A DNA stretch of 12,890 nucleotides from an uncultured Clostridium sp. (lineage in GTDB: Bacteria; Bacillota; Clostridia; Lachnospirales; Lachnospiraceae). The stretch spans positions 1-12,890 of the forward strand of contig USFH01000051.1 of NCBI GenBank assembly GCA_900553925.1, read 5' to 3'. Shown here one piece after another: positions 1-6,531 of this stretch. A program made the translations under genes and the position numbers. Within the stretch, counting starts at the first letter, position 1, and each line of letters starts with the position of its first letter. The notes under the pieces are model-generated. The model was not told where the DNA came from and did no database searches. It saw nothing but the letters and a program-made list of their open reading frames with translations.

Positions 1-187
1 CACCCGTTGCGGCGGGACAGGAATAACAGTTTAATCCCGGCACACAGACGGTTTTTGCTTTGCCCTGGTATATTTTGCCCTTAAACAGATTGGGGATATG
101 GATATTGGTAAGCAGTGTGGCGGCTGCCTGTATCCATCCGCGCATCCGGGCAGTTTTTTGTGATAGTGATTTCTTTTTCTTATCCAA
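1..187 (-). CDS. 4Fe-4S binding membrane protein, N-terminal part (cut by window start)
   Basis: Reading the minus strand from a TTG at 187 gives 62 residues with no stop before the window edge. The visible part is a basic N-terminus (KKKKS), an amphipathic stretch around RGWIQAAATLL, then VCVPGLNCYSCPAATG. The C-x5-C-x2-C-P cluster after a basic, short helical leader is typical of the N-terminus of polyferredoxin-like 4Fe-4S membrane proteins (NapH/YccM/NosR-like) of Clostridia, which pass electrons at the membrane. Two starts are possible: TTG at 187, with GGAG at 201-198 ten bases upstream, or an in-frame GTG at 196, too close to that GGAG. The gene overlaps the stop of the upstream CXXC-protein gene by 8 bases, so the two are almost certainly co-transcribed and translationally coupled. 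The family call is from these motifs only; membrane helices and ferredoxin domains lie outside the window. Confidence 0.72.
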   Translation of the reverse strand, partial: MDKKKKSLSQKTARMRGWIQAAATLLTNIHIPNLFKGKIYQGKAKTVCVPGLNCYSCPAATG

Positions 188-320
188 TTCCGACACACTC
201 CAGACATAATTTTATAGCTTTGCCCAGCACGGTAGCAGCTTCTCCTCTGACTGCACCATAGCTGATCATGGCGATACCTGTGATGAGCAAAACAATTTGG
301 GATATTTTTCTGCGCTTCAA
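180..320 (-). CDS. CD1871A-family small CXXC-motif membrane protein
   Basis: This is a 46-residue peptide: a basic start (LKRRKIS), one hydrophobic helix (about residues 8-24), then VRGEA and a conserved end, KAIKLCLECVGIG. The terminal CLEC (CXXC) plus GIG ending matches the short family known as CD1871A-like CXXC proteins, commonly found beside 4Fe-4S proteins. Its biochemical role is unknown; a redox or metal-cluster helper at the membrane is an inference from the CXXC and the neighbour. I chose TTG at 320-318 because AGGAG (335-331) lies ten bases upstream and because the resulting length fits the family. The frame stays open upstream to 380 with an ATG, but that extension (20 residues) would cover the RBS and promoter and is not hydrophobic. 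It heads an operon with the 4Fe-4S gene and is divergent from the two-component system. Confidence 0.75.
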   Translation of the reverse strand: MKRRKISQIVLLITGIAMISYGAVRGEAATVLGKAIKLCLECVGIG

Positions 321-352
321 GATATAATTGCTCCTTTCGTTTGTTGTATTTG

Positions 353-381
353 TTGACCAGCTGACTTCGGTATTATACAAT
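353..381 (+). promoter_or_regulatory. Rightward promoter of the two-component system
   Basis: TTGACC (353-358) is separated by 17 bases from TACAAT (376-381), a good sigma-A type promoter. Transcription would begin near 388, giving a leader of about 34 bases before the TTG start at 422. The -35 lies next to a 9-base-period direct repeat TTTGTTG (340-346 and 349-355) that could be a regulator site. Confidence 0.55.
372..377 (-). promoter_or_regulatory. -10 element of the leftward promoter (CXXC / 4Fe-4S operon)
   Basis: On the minus strand this reads TATAAT, a perfect -10 hexamer, about 50 bases before the TTG start at 320. No good -35 hexamer sits 16-18 bases upstream, which suggests an activator-dependent promoter. 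It overlaps the -10 of the rightward promoter, so the two polymerases would compete. Confidence 0.45.
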
Positions 382-421
382 AGCAGTTGTAAAATTATTG
401 TTAAGAAATGGGAGAAATATT

Positions 422-1102
422 TTGAGATTATTAATAGTGGAAGATGAGAAACAACTATGCGATACAGTTGCGAAAAGCCTGTATGATGCCGGGTATGAGG
501 TGGATACCTGTTATGATGGAGAAACGGCGCTTGAATGCATTCTGGCAGAGAATTATGATCTGATCGTGCTGGATCTGAACCTGCCCGGTATGGATGGGAT
601 GGAGATTCTGCGCGAACTAAGACAGAGCAACGAGGAGACGAAGGTGCTTATATTATCCGCCAGAGGACAGATCGCGGATAAGGTTGAAGGGCTGGATGCG
701 GGGGCAAATGATTATATGGAAAAACCGTTTCATCTGCAGGAACTTGAGGCACGTATCAGAAGCCTGACAAGAAGAAAATTTGTGCAGAAGGATGTATGTC
801 TGGAATGCGGTGGGATAAAGTTCGATACGATCCGGCGCGAAGCATACGCCGAAGGGCAGATCGTTCCTCTGACAAGAAAAGAGAATGGAATTTTGGAATA
901 TCTGCTGCTCAACCTGGGCAGACCGGTGAGCCAGGAGGAACTGATGGAGCATGTCTGGGATGCATCTGTGGACAGCTTCAGCGGAGCCATCCGGGTACAT
1001 ATGTCTTCGCTTCGGAGAAAGCTCAAGGCGGTGCTTGGATATGATCCGATCCTGAACAAAGTGGGAGAGGGATATAAAATACGAGAGGAGTCCGATCGAT
1101 GA
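422..1102 (+). CDS. OmpR/PhoB-family response regulator
   Basis: This 226-residue protein is a DNA-binding transcription factor activated by phosphotransfer from the partner kinase encoded just downstream. The N-terminal receiver domain (about 1-115) has the acidic pair in LLIVEDE (E7, D8), the phosphoacceptor Asp51 in VLDLNLPG, Ser79 in LILSARG and Lys101 in EKPF. The C-terminal winged helix (about 130-224) has the recognition-helix stretch IRVHMSSLRRKLK and the terminal wing GEGYKI. I start at TTG 422 because GGGAG at 410-414 is seven bases upstream and because the family begins right at the first strand (xRLLIVEDE). An in-frame TTG at 398 would add eight residues that do not fit and lies upstream of that RBS. 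The stop overlaps the kinase ATG by four bases. The divergent CXXC/4Fe-4S operon is a likely target, besides its own promoter, but that is inferred. Confidence 0.92.
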   Translation: MRLLIVEDEKQLCDTVAKSLYDAGYEVDTCYDGETALECILAENYDLIVLDLNLPGMDGMEILRELRQSNEETKVLILSARGQIADKVEGLDAGANDYMEKPFHLQELEARIRSLTRRKFVQKDVCLECGGIKFDTIRREAYAEGQIVPLTRKENGILEYLLLNLGRPVSQEELMEHVWDASVDSFSGAIRVHMSSLRRKLKAVLGYDPILNKVGEGYKIREESDR

Positions 1103-2247
1103 AAAAGATGTCACTGCAGTGGAGACTGACCTGTATAATTACCATATATATCGCGGTTATATGTGGCTGTCTGACTATGCTTGTCTATAAGAACGGTGTG
1201 TATTATATTGACTCTCTGAAGGAGACTGTCGATGCCAGGGGAGATGAGAATGCGGATGATACGGATGAAATATATATCAGTATTCCGGAAGATAATTGGG
1301 ATGCGTTTGCGAACGATTTTTCTGTTCAGGTATATAATAACAAGGCCGACTACAGGAAAAACAGTCTGATAATCTCGGCGGTGCTGGCGCTGCTTGGCGG
1401 AGTGGCGACTTATTTTATAAGCGGACATGCGCTCCGGCCGATTCGTGAGTTTTCGGATAAGATCGAAGAGGTGCAGGCGCAGAATCTGGCTGATTCAAAA
1501 CTCGAAGAAAACAAGGTGAAAGAACTGAACCAGCTGAGCGTCTCCTACAACAAGATGCTCGGACGTCTTTCGGATGCATTTGAGATACAGAGGCAATTTA
1601 CCGCGAATGCGGCACACGAGCTGAGAACCCCGTTAGCTTTAATGCAGGTGCAGCTGGATTCCTATAATTCCGGGCAACACCCGGGCAGCGATGCCGAAAC
1701 CGTACAGACGATCAAGATGGTTACGGAACAAAACGACAGACTCAGCAAGATGGTGAAGACGCTGCTCGATATGAGTGAGCTTCAGACCGTGGGCCGGGAT
1801 GAGACGATTATGGTCGACGCTCTTGTGGATGAGGTATTGGCAGACTTAGAACCGCTTGCCAGGGAAAAGGAAGTAGAACTGACCGGAAACTGTGAGGCTA
1901 TAACGATAGTCGGAAGTGATATTCTTATCTACAGGCTGGTATATAATCTTGTTGAGAATGCTATCAAATATAATCATCCGGGCGGACAGGTCATAGTAAG
2001 TGCATCCCGGAAGGAAAAGTGTGTTTGCCTGTCGGTAGCCGATACGGGGAACGGAATCCCGGAGGAACTTCGGGAGCGTGTCTTTGAGCCGTTCTTTCGT
2101 GTGGATAAATCCAGAAGCCGTGCACTTGGCGGCGTCGGACTTGGGCTTGCACTCGTTCATGAAATCGTGAGAGTGCATGACGGAAGTATTACTGTCCGAT
2201 CAAACCCGTCAGGAGGAACGGTTTTTGAGGTGATGTTTACGCAGTGA
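1099..2247 (+). CDS. Membrane sensor histidine kinase (HAMP-HisKA-HATPase)
   Basis: This 382-residue partner kinase autophosphorylates on His and transfers the phosphate to the response regulator upstream. Helix 1 spans about residues 10-30 and helix 2 about 89-108. Between them is a small extracytoplasmic loop of about 58 residues rich in Asp/Glu (DARGDENADDTDE), a size that suggests sensing of a small ligand, a cation or the membrane rather than a large folded domain; this is inferred. A HAMP-like linker follows (ALRPIREF onward). HisKA contains AAHELRTPLA with His173. The ATP-binding domain has the N box NLVENAIKYN, the G1 box ADTGNGIPEE and the G2 box GVGLGLALVHEIV, so all catalytic elements are intact. 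The ATG overlaps the regulator stop (ATGA), meaning translational coupling. No terminator is obvious between its stop and the next promoter at 2286. Confidence 0.93.
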   Translation: MKKMSLQWRLTCIITIYIAVICGCLTMLVYKNGVYYIDSLKETVDARGDENADDTDEIYISIPEDNWDAFANDFSVQVYNNKADYRKNSLIISAVLALLGGVATYFISGHALRPIREFSDKIEEVQAQNLADSKLEENKVKELNQLSVSYNKMLGRLSDAFEIQRQFTANAAHELRTPLALMQVQLDSYNSGQHPGSDAETVQTIKMVTEQNDRLSKMVKTLLDMSELQTVGRDETIMVDALVDEVLADLEPLAREKEVELTGNCEAITIVGSDILIYRLVYNLVENAIKYNHPGGQVIVSASRKEKCVCLSVADTGNGIPEELRERVFEPFFRVDKSRSRALGGVGLGLALVHEIVRVHDGSITVRSNPSGGTVFEVMFTQ

Positions 2248-2285
2248 TTTTCAGTTATGTGAAGTAATTCTTTCGGATTCCCGTG

Positions 2286-2314
2286 TTGACACACGCCGCT
2301 ATATTTGATAAAAT
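2286..2314 (+). promoter_or_regulatory. Promoter of the riboswitch-controlled transporter operon
   Basis: A perfect -35 TTGACA (2286-2291), a 17-base spacer and TAAAAT (2309-2314) make a near-consensus housekeeping promoter. The start site would be near 2321, just ahead of the aptamer. A strong constitutive promoter fits control by the downstream riboswitch rather than by a repressor. Confidence 0.75.
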
Positions 2315-2335
2315 TTATCAGATAATTGAACAGTC

Positions 2336-2430
2336 CATGAGGGAGTAGTTAGCGCGAAAGTGTGGTTTGTCAACATTCTGATTATAAGTTGAGAGTATAA
2401 TCTGGCAAATCTTAAATAATGAGACTCATG
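2336..2430 (+). promoter_or_regulatory. yybP-ykoY (manganese) riboswitch aptamer
   Basis: The conserved segments of the yybP-ykoY family are visible: GGGAGTAG (2341-2348), GTCAACAT (2369-2376) and GAGAC (2421-2425). They are closed by a P1 helix CATGAG (2336-2341, sharing its last G with the first motif) with CTCATG (2425-2430). A further perfect 7-bp hairpin, GATTATA (2380-2386) with TATAATC (2396-2402), fits a variable internal arm. The family is known to bind Mn2+ and to switch on Mn2+ exporters. Here the 3' strand of P1 (CTCATG) is also the 5' arm of the following terminator, which pairs it with a second CATGAG at 2483-2488. Mn2+-bound P1 should therefore block termination and turn expression on. 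The downstream genes, a CaCA antiporter and a UPF0016/GDT1 protein, are classic members of this regulon. Confidence 0.88.
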
Positions 2431-2496
2431 TATATTGATCAACCGTCTGTGCAATAATCTACACAGGCAGCTGTTTGATATACATGAGTCTTTTTT
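2423..2496 (+). terminator. Riboswitch-controlled intrinsic terminator
   Basis: A perfect 13-bp stem joins GACTCATGTATAT (2423-2435) to its complement at 2478-2490, directly followed by six T (2491-2496). Inside the loop, GTCTGTG can pair with CACAGGC, extending the hairpin upward. The lower stem consumes the 3' strand of the aptamer P1, so terminator and P1 exclude each other. A small separate hairpin (GCTATC/GATAGC, 2499-2519) follows in the read-through transcript. Confidence 0.9.
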
Positions 2497-2565
2497 CAGC
2501 TATCCATACTTACGATAGCAGGATTTCAGCTGACGGAAGCTTTGAACGAGAAAAGGAGGAAAACC

Positions 2566-3567
2566 ATGGAAAAAATCATTAACAATGCCCCATTTGCCCT
2601 TGTACTTGTATTCCTTGTGATAGGCTTTGTACTGCTTATCAAGGGCGCGGACTTCTTTGTGGAGGGAAGTTCCAGCGTGGCGAAGCGGCTGCATGTGCCG
2701 TCGATCATTATCGGACTTACTATCGTTGCGATGGGAACATCCCTTCCGGAGACCGCAGTCAGTGTGTCTGCATCCCTTGCAGGCAACAATGAGCTTGCAG
2801 TCAGCAATGTTGTCGGTTCCAATGTTTTTAATCTGATGGTCGTCATTGGCGTGTGCGCGATATTGGCAACAGTCAATGTTGCAAGGGAAACAATCCGGAG
2901 AGATATCCCGTTATCCCTTATTTGTGCCGGACTTCTGATGCTTCTTGGAATTGTCGGACTTGGCGACAAGACCGGTATGACGCTTGGACATCTGGATGGT
3001 GTGATATTCATAGTGCTTTTTGCATGTTACATTATCTACATGGTCCGGACTGCGATGAAGGCAAGTAAAGAAGGTAAGAAGGTCGAGATCGAAGGTGGTT
3101 CGGACGAGGAGATCAAGCCTGTGTCTGTTCCCGTGAGTATACTGTTTATCATTGGCGGCGCAATCGCGATTGCTGTCGGCGGAGATGTGACGGTTGATGC
3201 TGCATCGAGAATCGCAAGCGATCTCGGTATGAGCCAGACACTGATCGGACTTACGATCGTTTCAATCGGAACATCGCTTCCGGAGCTTGTTACATCCATC
3301 GTAGCAGCCAGAAAGAATGAAGTGGATATGGCACTTGGAAATGCAATTGGTTCCAATATATTTAATATATTGATGGTGCTTGGTATAGCATCGGCGATCA
3401 GCCCAATCAGCATTATCACAGAAAATATCATTGACCTGTGCGTACTGATCGTATTTACCATATGTGCATGGATTTTTGCCGGAACAAAGAAGAAAATCGG
3501 AAGAGCGGAAGGACTGTGCATGGTTGCGCTTTACGCGGCATATGCGGTTTACATCATAGTAAGATAA
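2566..3567 (+). CDS. CaCA-family cation antiporter (YrbG-like calcium/sodium antiporter)
   Basis: This is a 333-residue, very hydrophobic integral membrane protein with about ten helices in two homologous halves. Each half carries the alpha-repeat signature of cation/Ca2+ exchangers: GTSLPE at 57-62 with NVVGSNVFN (81-89), and GTSLPE at 235-240 with GNAIGSNIFN (258-267). A charged cytoplasmic loop (KASKEGKKVEIEGGSDEE, about residues 165-183) separates the halves. It would exchange a divalent cation (Ca2+ or Mn2+) against Na+ or H+. ATG 2566 is chosen because AAAGGAGG lies just upstream; the frame opens earlier (TTG at 2542) but those codons include the RBS. Control by the Mn2+ riboswitch directly upstream argues that the physiological cargo includes manganese; the family alone would say Ca2+/Na+. 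It is followed after 16 bases by the GDT1-family gene. Confidence 0.9.
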   Translation: MEKIINNAPFALVLVFLVIGFVLLIKGADFFVEGSSSVAKRLHVPSIIIGLTIVAMGTSLPETAVSVSASLAGNNELAVSNVVGSNVFNLMVVIGVCAILATVNVARETIRRDIPLSLICAGLLMLLGIVGLGDKTGMTLGHLDGVIFIVLFACYIIYMVRTAMKASKEGKKVEIEGGSDEEIKPVSVPVSILFIIGGAIAIAVGGDVTVDAASRIASDLGMSQTLIGLTIVSIGTSLPELVTSIVAARKNEVDMALGNAIGSNIFNILMVLGIASAISPISIITENIIDLCVLIVFTICAWIFAGTKKKIGRAEGLCMVALYAAYAVYIIVR

Positions 3568-3583
3568 AGGGGCGCTCGGACAA

Positions 3584-4273
3584 ATGATATTATTCTTCAA
3601 GGTGTTTTTCACGGAGTTTATAGCAGAGATGGGCGATAAAACCCAGCTTATGCTGATCGCGCTTACTTCGAAATACAAATTAAGGGACATTATACTCGGT
3701 ACCGGTGTTGCGATTCTTGTGCTGAACGGACTTGCGGTTCTGGCAGGCGGACTTGTCAGCGAGTTTGTGCCGGAATGGGTGATCAAGATGATCGCAGCAC
3801 TCGCATTCCTTTATTTCGCTGCATCGACGATTGCCGGTGACGATGAAGAAGAGGAAGAAGGCGGTAAGACGAAGATCAAGTTTGCGCCGCTTGCGGTATT
3901 TTGTACATTTTTTGTAGCAGAGCTTGGCGATAAGACACAGCTTACCGCGATCACATTTGGTGCAAATGAAGGTATGCGTGCGGCACTGGTTGTATGGATT
4001 GGCTGCTCGCTCGGACTGTTCGCTGCGGATATGCTTGGTATGCTGATCGGATATCTGCTGAAGAACAAGACGCCGGACGGACTGCTTAGCATGCTTGCAT
4101 TTGCAATCTTCTCCATCTTCGGTGTATACACACTGTATCAGGGACTGAAGCTTGTTCGCGCAAGCGTCTCTCCAATTCCGGTGATTCCGGTACTTGTAGT
4201 CATGACGATTGCCTTTGCAGGTGTGTGTGCGTTCCTCTTTGTGAGAAGAGAAAAAAAGAAGAAAACAGCATAA
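3584..4273 (+). CDS. GDT1/TMEM165 (UPF0016)-family Mn2+/Ca2+ exporter
   Basis: This 229-residue membrane protein has the two-fold repeat and both signature motifs of the family: E15-M-G-D-K-T20 in TEFIAEMGDKTQL, and E113-L-G-D-K-T118 in VAELGDKTQLTAI. Each half has about three helices; the halves are joined by an acidic loop (DDEEEEEGGKTK), a possible cytoplasmic metal-interacting segment. The C-terminus is basic (RREKKKKTA). Bacterial members (for example MneA of Vibrio) export Mn2+, and plant and yeast relatives move Mn2+/Ca2+. The ATG follows AAAGGGG at a spacing of about eleven bases, and the gene lies 16 bases after the CaCA antiporter, so both are expressed from the Mn2+ riboswitch. The pair probably gives layered protection against manganese overload. 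A strong terminator follows at 4282-4331. Confidence 0.92.
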   Translation: MILFFKVFFTEFIAEMGDKTQLMLIALTSKYKLRDIILGTGVAILVLNGLAVLAGGLVSEFVPEWVIKMIAALAFLYFAASTIAGDDEEEEEGGKTKIKFAPLAVFCTFFVAELGDKTQLTAITFGANEGMRAALVVWIGCSLGLFAADMLGMLIGYLLKNKTPDGLLSMLAFAIFSIFGVYTLYQGLKLVRASVSPIPVIPVLVVMTIAFAGVCAFLFVRREKKKKTA

Positions 4274-4281
4274 GATAATAC

Positions 4282-4331
4282 TCCCACTGGTGCATTTGTT
4301 AGGATTGTAACGTGCGTCAGTGGGATTTTTT
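4282..4331 (+). terminator. Intrinsic terminator of the Mn export operon
   Basis: TCCCACTGGTGCA (4282-4294) pairs with TGCGTCAGTGGGA (4313-4325): 13 pairs including two G-U, with the outer eight perfect. Six T follow (4326-4331). It lies 8 bases after the GDT1-family stop and separates that operon from the Fic gene. Confidence 0.88.
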
Positions 4332-4333
4332 AA

Positions 4334-4362
4334 TTGAATTCGGATAAAATATATAGTAAGAT
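4334..4362 (+). promoter_or_regulatory. Possible promoter of the Fic gene
   Basis: TTGAAT (4334-4339), 17 bases, TAAGAT (4357-4362). The match is moderate and the region is AT-rich, with other -10-like strings (TAAAAT at 4345-4350, GATAAT within the repeats), so the exact promoter is uncertain. It is the only gap where a promoter for the Fic gene can lie after the terminator. Confidence 0.35.
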
Positions 4363-4386
4363 AATAAGTAAGATAATAAGCAAGAT
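4356..4386 (+). repeat. Short tandem repeat, 12-base unit, 2.6 copies
   Basis: GTAAGATAATAA occurs at 4356-4367 and 4368-4379 exactly, followed by a partial, one-base-changed copy GCAAGAT (4380-4386) that runs into the RBS of the Fic gene. Copy-number change here would alter the leader or promoter-to-RBS distance by one turn-sized step of 12 bases. Each unit contains a -10-like GATAAT. Confidence 0.7.
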
Positions 4387-4398
4387 GGAGTTGGTTAA

Positions 4399-5391
4399 AT
4401 GCAAAATTATATACCACCATATACAATATCAAATAAAATGCTGGAGCTTGTTTCAGAGATATCTGAAAAAATAGGAAAGATCAATAGTCACAGGGAATTG
4501 GAATCCAGACCACATTTGCGAAGAAATAACAGAATCCAATCGATACATTCTTCGTTGAAGATAGAAGCGAATTCCTTGTCCTTGTCAGAAGTCCGGGACG
4601 TTATAAACGGTCATCTGGTTCTTGGCGACCAGAAGGAAATTCAGGAAGTAAAAAACGCATATGAAGCATATGAGCATATCCCGGACATTAATCCGTTCAG
4701 TATAACAGATCTAAAAATGATACATGGAATTATGACATATCGAACAGTCAATGAATCCGGAGTTTTCAGAAAAGGCGACGAAGGTGTATTTTCCGGAGAT
4801 ACATGCATTTTTGTGGCACCACCTCCACAGATGGTAGACAGTTTGATGAATGACTTATTTACATGGATGAAGAAAAGTGAAGGTGTGGTTCATCCGCTTA
4901 TATTGTCTGCAGTATTTCATTATGAGTTTGTATTTATTCATCCTTTTGCAGACGGAAATGGAAGAATGGCAAGATTGTGGCATACAGCCATCCTGTATCG
5001 TTGGAGAAATGTTTTTGAGTATATTCCATTGGAGAGTCAGATAGAAAAATACCAGACAGAATATTATGACGCAATCGCACAATGTCATGTCAATGGTAAT
5101 TCAGATAGCTTTATTGAATTTATGCTGGAAATGATTTGGCAGATCCTTGACGAAGTGATTGCGCAGATTCGCAAATCAGACTCTGAAACATCGGAATATG
5201 TAAAACGTATGTTAGATGTGATGGAATATGATATCCCATATACATCAAATGCTATTATGGAAGCGTTGGGATTGCGGTCAAAAGAAACACTTAGGAAAAA
5301 CTATATCAATCCGGCAATTGAACTGGGAGTTATCAGAATGACATTACCTGATAAACCGAATAGTAAGAATCAAAGATATGTGAAGCAATAA
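4399..5391 (+). CDS. Fic-domain protein (probable AMP transferase), class II inhibitory helix
   Basis: This 330-residue protein belongs to the Fic/DOC superfamily, which mostly transfers AMP from ATP to a protein Ser/Thr/Tyr hydroxyl. The catalytic loop HPFADGNGR is intact with His181, Asp185, Asn187 and Arg189. An N-terminal Fic_N-like segment contains SSLKIEAN (51-58), matching the inhibitory helix pattern S-x3-E-G/N except that Ala57 replaces the last Gly/Asn; Glu56, which blocks productive ATP binding, is present. So it is probably self-inhibited. The C-terminal 70 residues look like a winged-helix segment (NAIMEALGLRSKETLRKNY), as in many stand-alone Fic proteins that bind DNA or a target. 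The ATG is preceded by GGAG at a spacing of eight bases. The base composition is visibly more AT-rich than in the cob genes that follow, consistent with acquisition by transfer. No antitoxin-like small gene flanks it. Target unknown. Confidence 0.88.
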   Translation: MQNYIPPYTISNKMLELVSEISEKIGKINSHRELESRPHLRRNNRIQSIHSSLKIEANSLSLSEVRDVINGHLVLGDQKEIQEVKNAYEAYEHIPDINPFSITDLKMIHGIMTYRTVNESGVFRKGDEGVFSGDTCIFVAPPPQMVDSLMNDLFTWMKKSEGVVHPLILSAVFHYEFVFIHPFADGNGRMARLWHTAILYRWRNVFEYIPLESQIEKYQTEYYDAIAQCHVNGNSDSFIEFMLEMIWQILDEVIAQIRKSDSETSEYVKRMLDVMEYDIPYTSNAIMEALGLRSKETLRKNYINPAIELGVIRMTLPDKPNSKNQRYVKQ

Positions 5392-5421
5392 TCTGTTTTA
5401 TAAAAATGCGAGGAATAAAAC

Positions 5422-6531
5422 ATGGAATATAACTATACGCACGGTGGAGATGTCTACCGAAATCCAATTGAATATGATTTTTCTATTAACGTCAATCCGC
5501 TTGGCATGCCGCTTGCAAGTATTCAGGCGGCACATGAGGGAATTGTGCTGACCGGCAGATATCCGGACTATAGGGCGGAGCAGCTATGCCGTGCGATAGC
5601 GAAAGCACAAAATATACCGGCAGACCGGATTATTCCCGGGAACGGCGCAGCGGAGCTTCTGTATGCACTGGGACAGACGATTCCCGGAAAGGCACTCACG
5701 CTTGCACCGACCTTTATCGGGTATGCGGAAGCGGTTGCCGCTGGCGGCGGAGAGATGAGTTATGCAGGATGCGAAGATGCGGATGGACGCGCTGCTGATA
5801 TGGACGGACAGGATAGGCTGCAGTTTGAGTCTGAAACTGTAATTCAACGTCTGCTTGCAAAACTGGATGATTCGATCCGTCTCGTATTCCTGTGCAATCC
5901 GAATAATCCAACCGGAACATTATTTACGAGAGATCAGATCTTACGTGTGCTTGAAAAAGCGGAACAGATGCAGGCGTATGTCTGTGTGGATGAATGTTTC
6001 CTGCCATTTTTAGAGGAGGAAGCTTCGTATAGTATGCTGCCTTATCTGGCGAAACATCCGCGGTTGTTAGTGCTCCGTGCATTCACGAAGATTTACTGTA
6101 TGGCAGGACTTCGACTTGGGTATCTGGCTTGCGGGGATACAGAGTTGCAGTCGAGGATTCGTGCGAGGCTTCAGCCGTGGAATACATCGATTCCCGCACA
6201 GCTGGCAGGCATCGCGGCATTATCGGATACAGAGTATCTGGCGAAGACACGCGAGAATCTGCAGGCGGAACGCGCGTATCTTGTGCCGAGGCTACGTGAG
6301 CTGGTTGCGGAAGTGTATGATGGATATGGGAATTTCCTGTTATTCCGCGATGAACCGGACTTGAAAGAGCGGATGCTTGAAGTGGGTGTTTTGATTCGTG
6401 CGTGCGGTGATTTTGAGGGACTCGATGCTACATATTTCCGTATTGGAATCCGTTCCCACAGTGAGAATCAGGAATTCATCCGCAGGCTGGTTCGTGTGAA
6501 AGGAGATACAAAATGGCAAAATCAATCATGA
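5422..6531 (+). CDS. cobD: Threonine-phosphate decarboxylase-like PLP enzyme (CobD type)
   Basis: This 369-residue fold-type I aminotransferase-like protein is close to histidinol-phosphate aminotransferase. CobD decarboxylates L-threonine phosphate to (R)-1-amino-2-propanol phosphate, the linker of the cobalamin nucleotide loop. The start EYNYTHGGDVYRNPIEYDFSINVNPLG is typical of CobD (HGG...D.S.N.NPLG). Other signatures are CNPNNPTG, the PLP-ring Asp190 in CVDEC and the Schiff-base Lys223 in FTKIYCMAGLRLGY. The length is normal. The ATG at 5422 follows GAGG at a spacing of eight bases. Its end overlaps the cobyric acid synthase gene by 19 bases, so coupling is likely. HisC is the alternative, but the N-terminal motif and the cob neighbours decide for CobD. 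No promoter or cobalamin riboswitch fits in the 30 bases after the Fic gene; transcription may enter from that gene or start inside it. Confidence 0.88.
   Translation: MEYNYTHGGDVYRNPIEYDFSINVNPLGMPLASIQAAHEGIVLTGRYPDYRAEQLCRAIAKAQNIPADRIIPGNGAAELLYALGQTIPGKALTLAPTFIGYAEAVAAGGGEMSYAGCEDADGRAADMDGQDRLQFESETVIQRLLAKLDDSIRLVFLCNPNNPTGTLFTRDQILRVLEKAEQMQAYVCVDECFLPFLEEEASYSMLPYLAKHPRLLVLRAFTKIYCMAGLRLGYLACGDTELQSRIRARLQPWNTSIPAQLAGIAALSDTEYLAKTRENLQAERAYLVPRLRELVAEVYDGYGNFLLFRDEPDLKERMLEVGVLIRACGDFEGLDATYFRIGIRSHSENQEFIRRLVRVKGDTKWQNQS

Noticed and set aside
398..421. Upstream TTG start for the response regulator
   Set aside because: GGGAG at 410-414 lies inside that extension and is correctly placed for TTG 422, which matches the family N-terminus.
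653..1114. 153-residue open frame on the minus strand opposite the response regulator
   Set aside because: It lies wholly antisense to a clear response regulator gene, has no RBS and no recognisable domain; a shadow of codon bias.
2248..2285. Terminator after the sensor kinase gene
   Set aside because: No stable hairpin followed by a T tract is visible in this 38-base gap.
2542..2565. Upstream TTG start for the CaCA antiporter
   Set aside because: The extension covers AAAGGAGG, the evident RBS for ATG 2566.
4356..4386. Repeats considered as a CRISPR array or attachment site
   Set aside because: Units are 12 bases, adjacent with no spacers, and there is no integrase gene nearby.
3680..4432. 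250-residue open frame on the minus strand
   Set aside because: It is antisense to the GDT1-family gene and the terminator, with Cys/His/Lys-rich low-complexity content and no family resemblance.
4399..5391. Fic gene as the toxin of a toxin-antitoxin pair
   Set aside because: The inhibitory helix is within the protein itself and there is no small partner gene on either side.
5392..5421. Cobalamin riboswitch or promoter before cobD
   Set aside because: Only 30 bases are available, and the TATAAA string at 5399-5404 would put the start site in the RBS.
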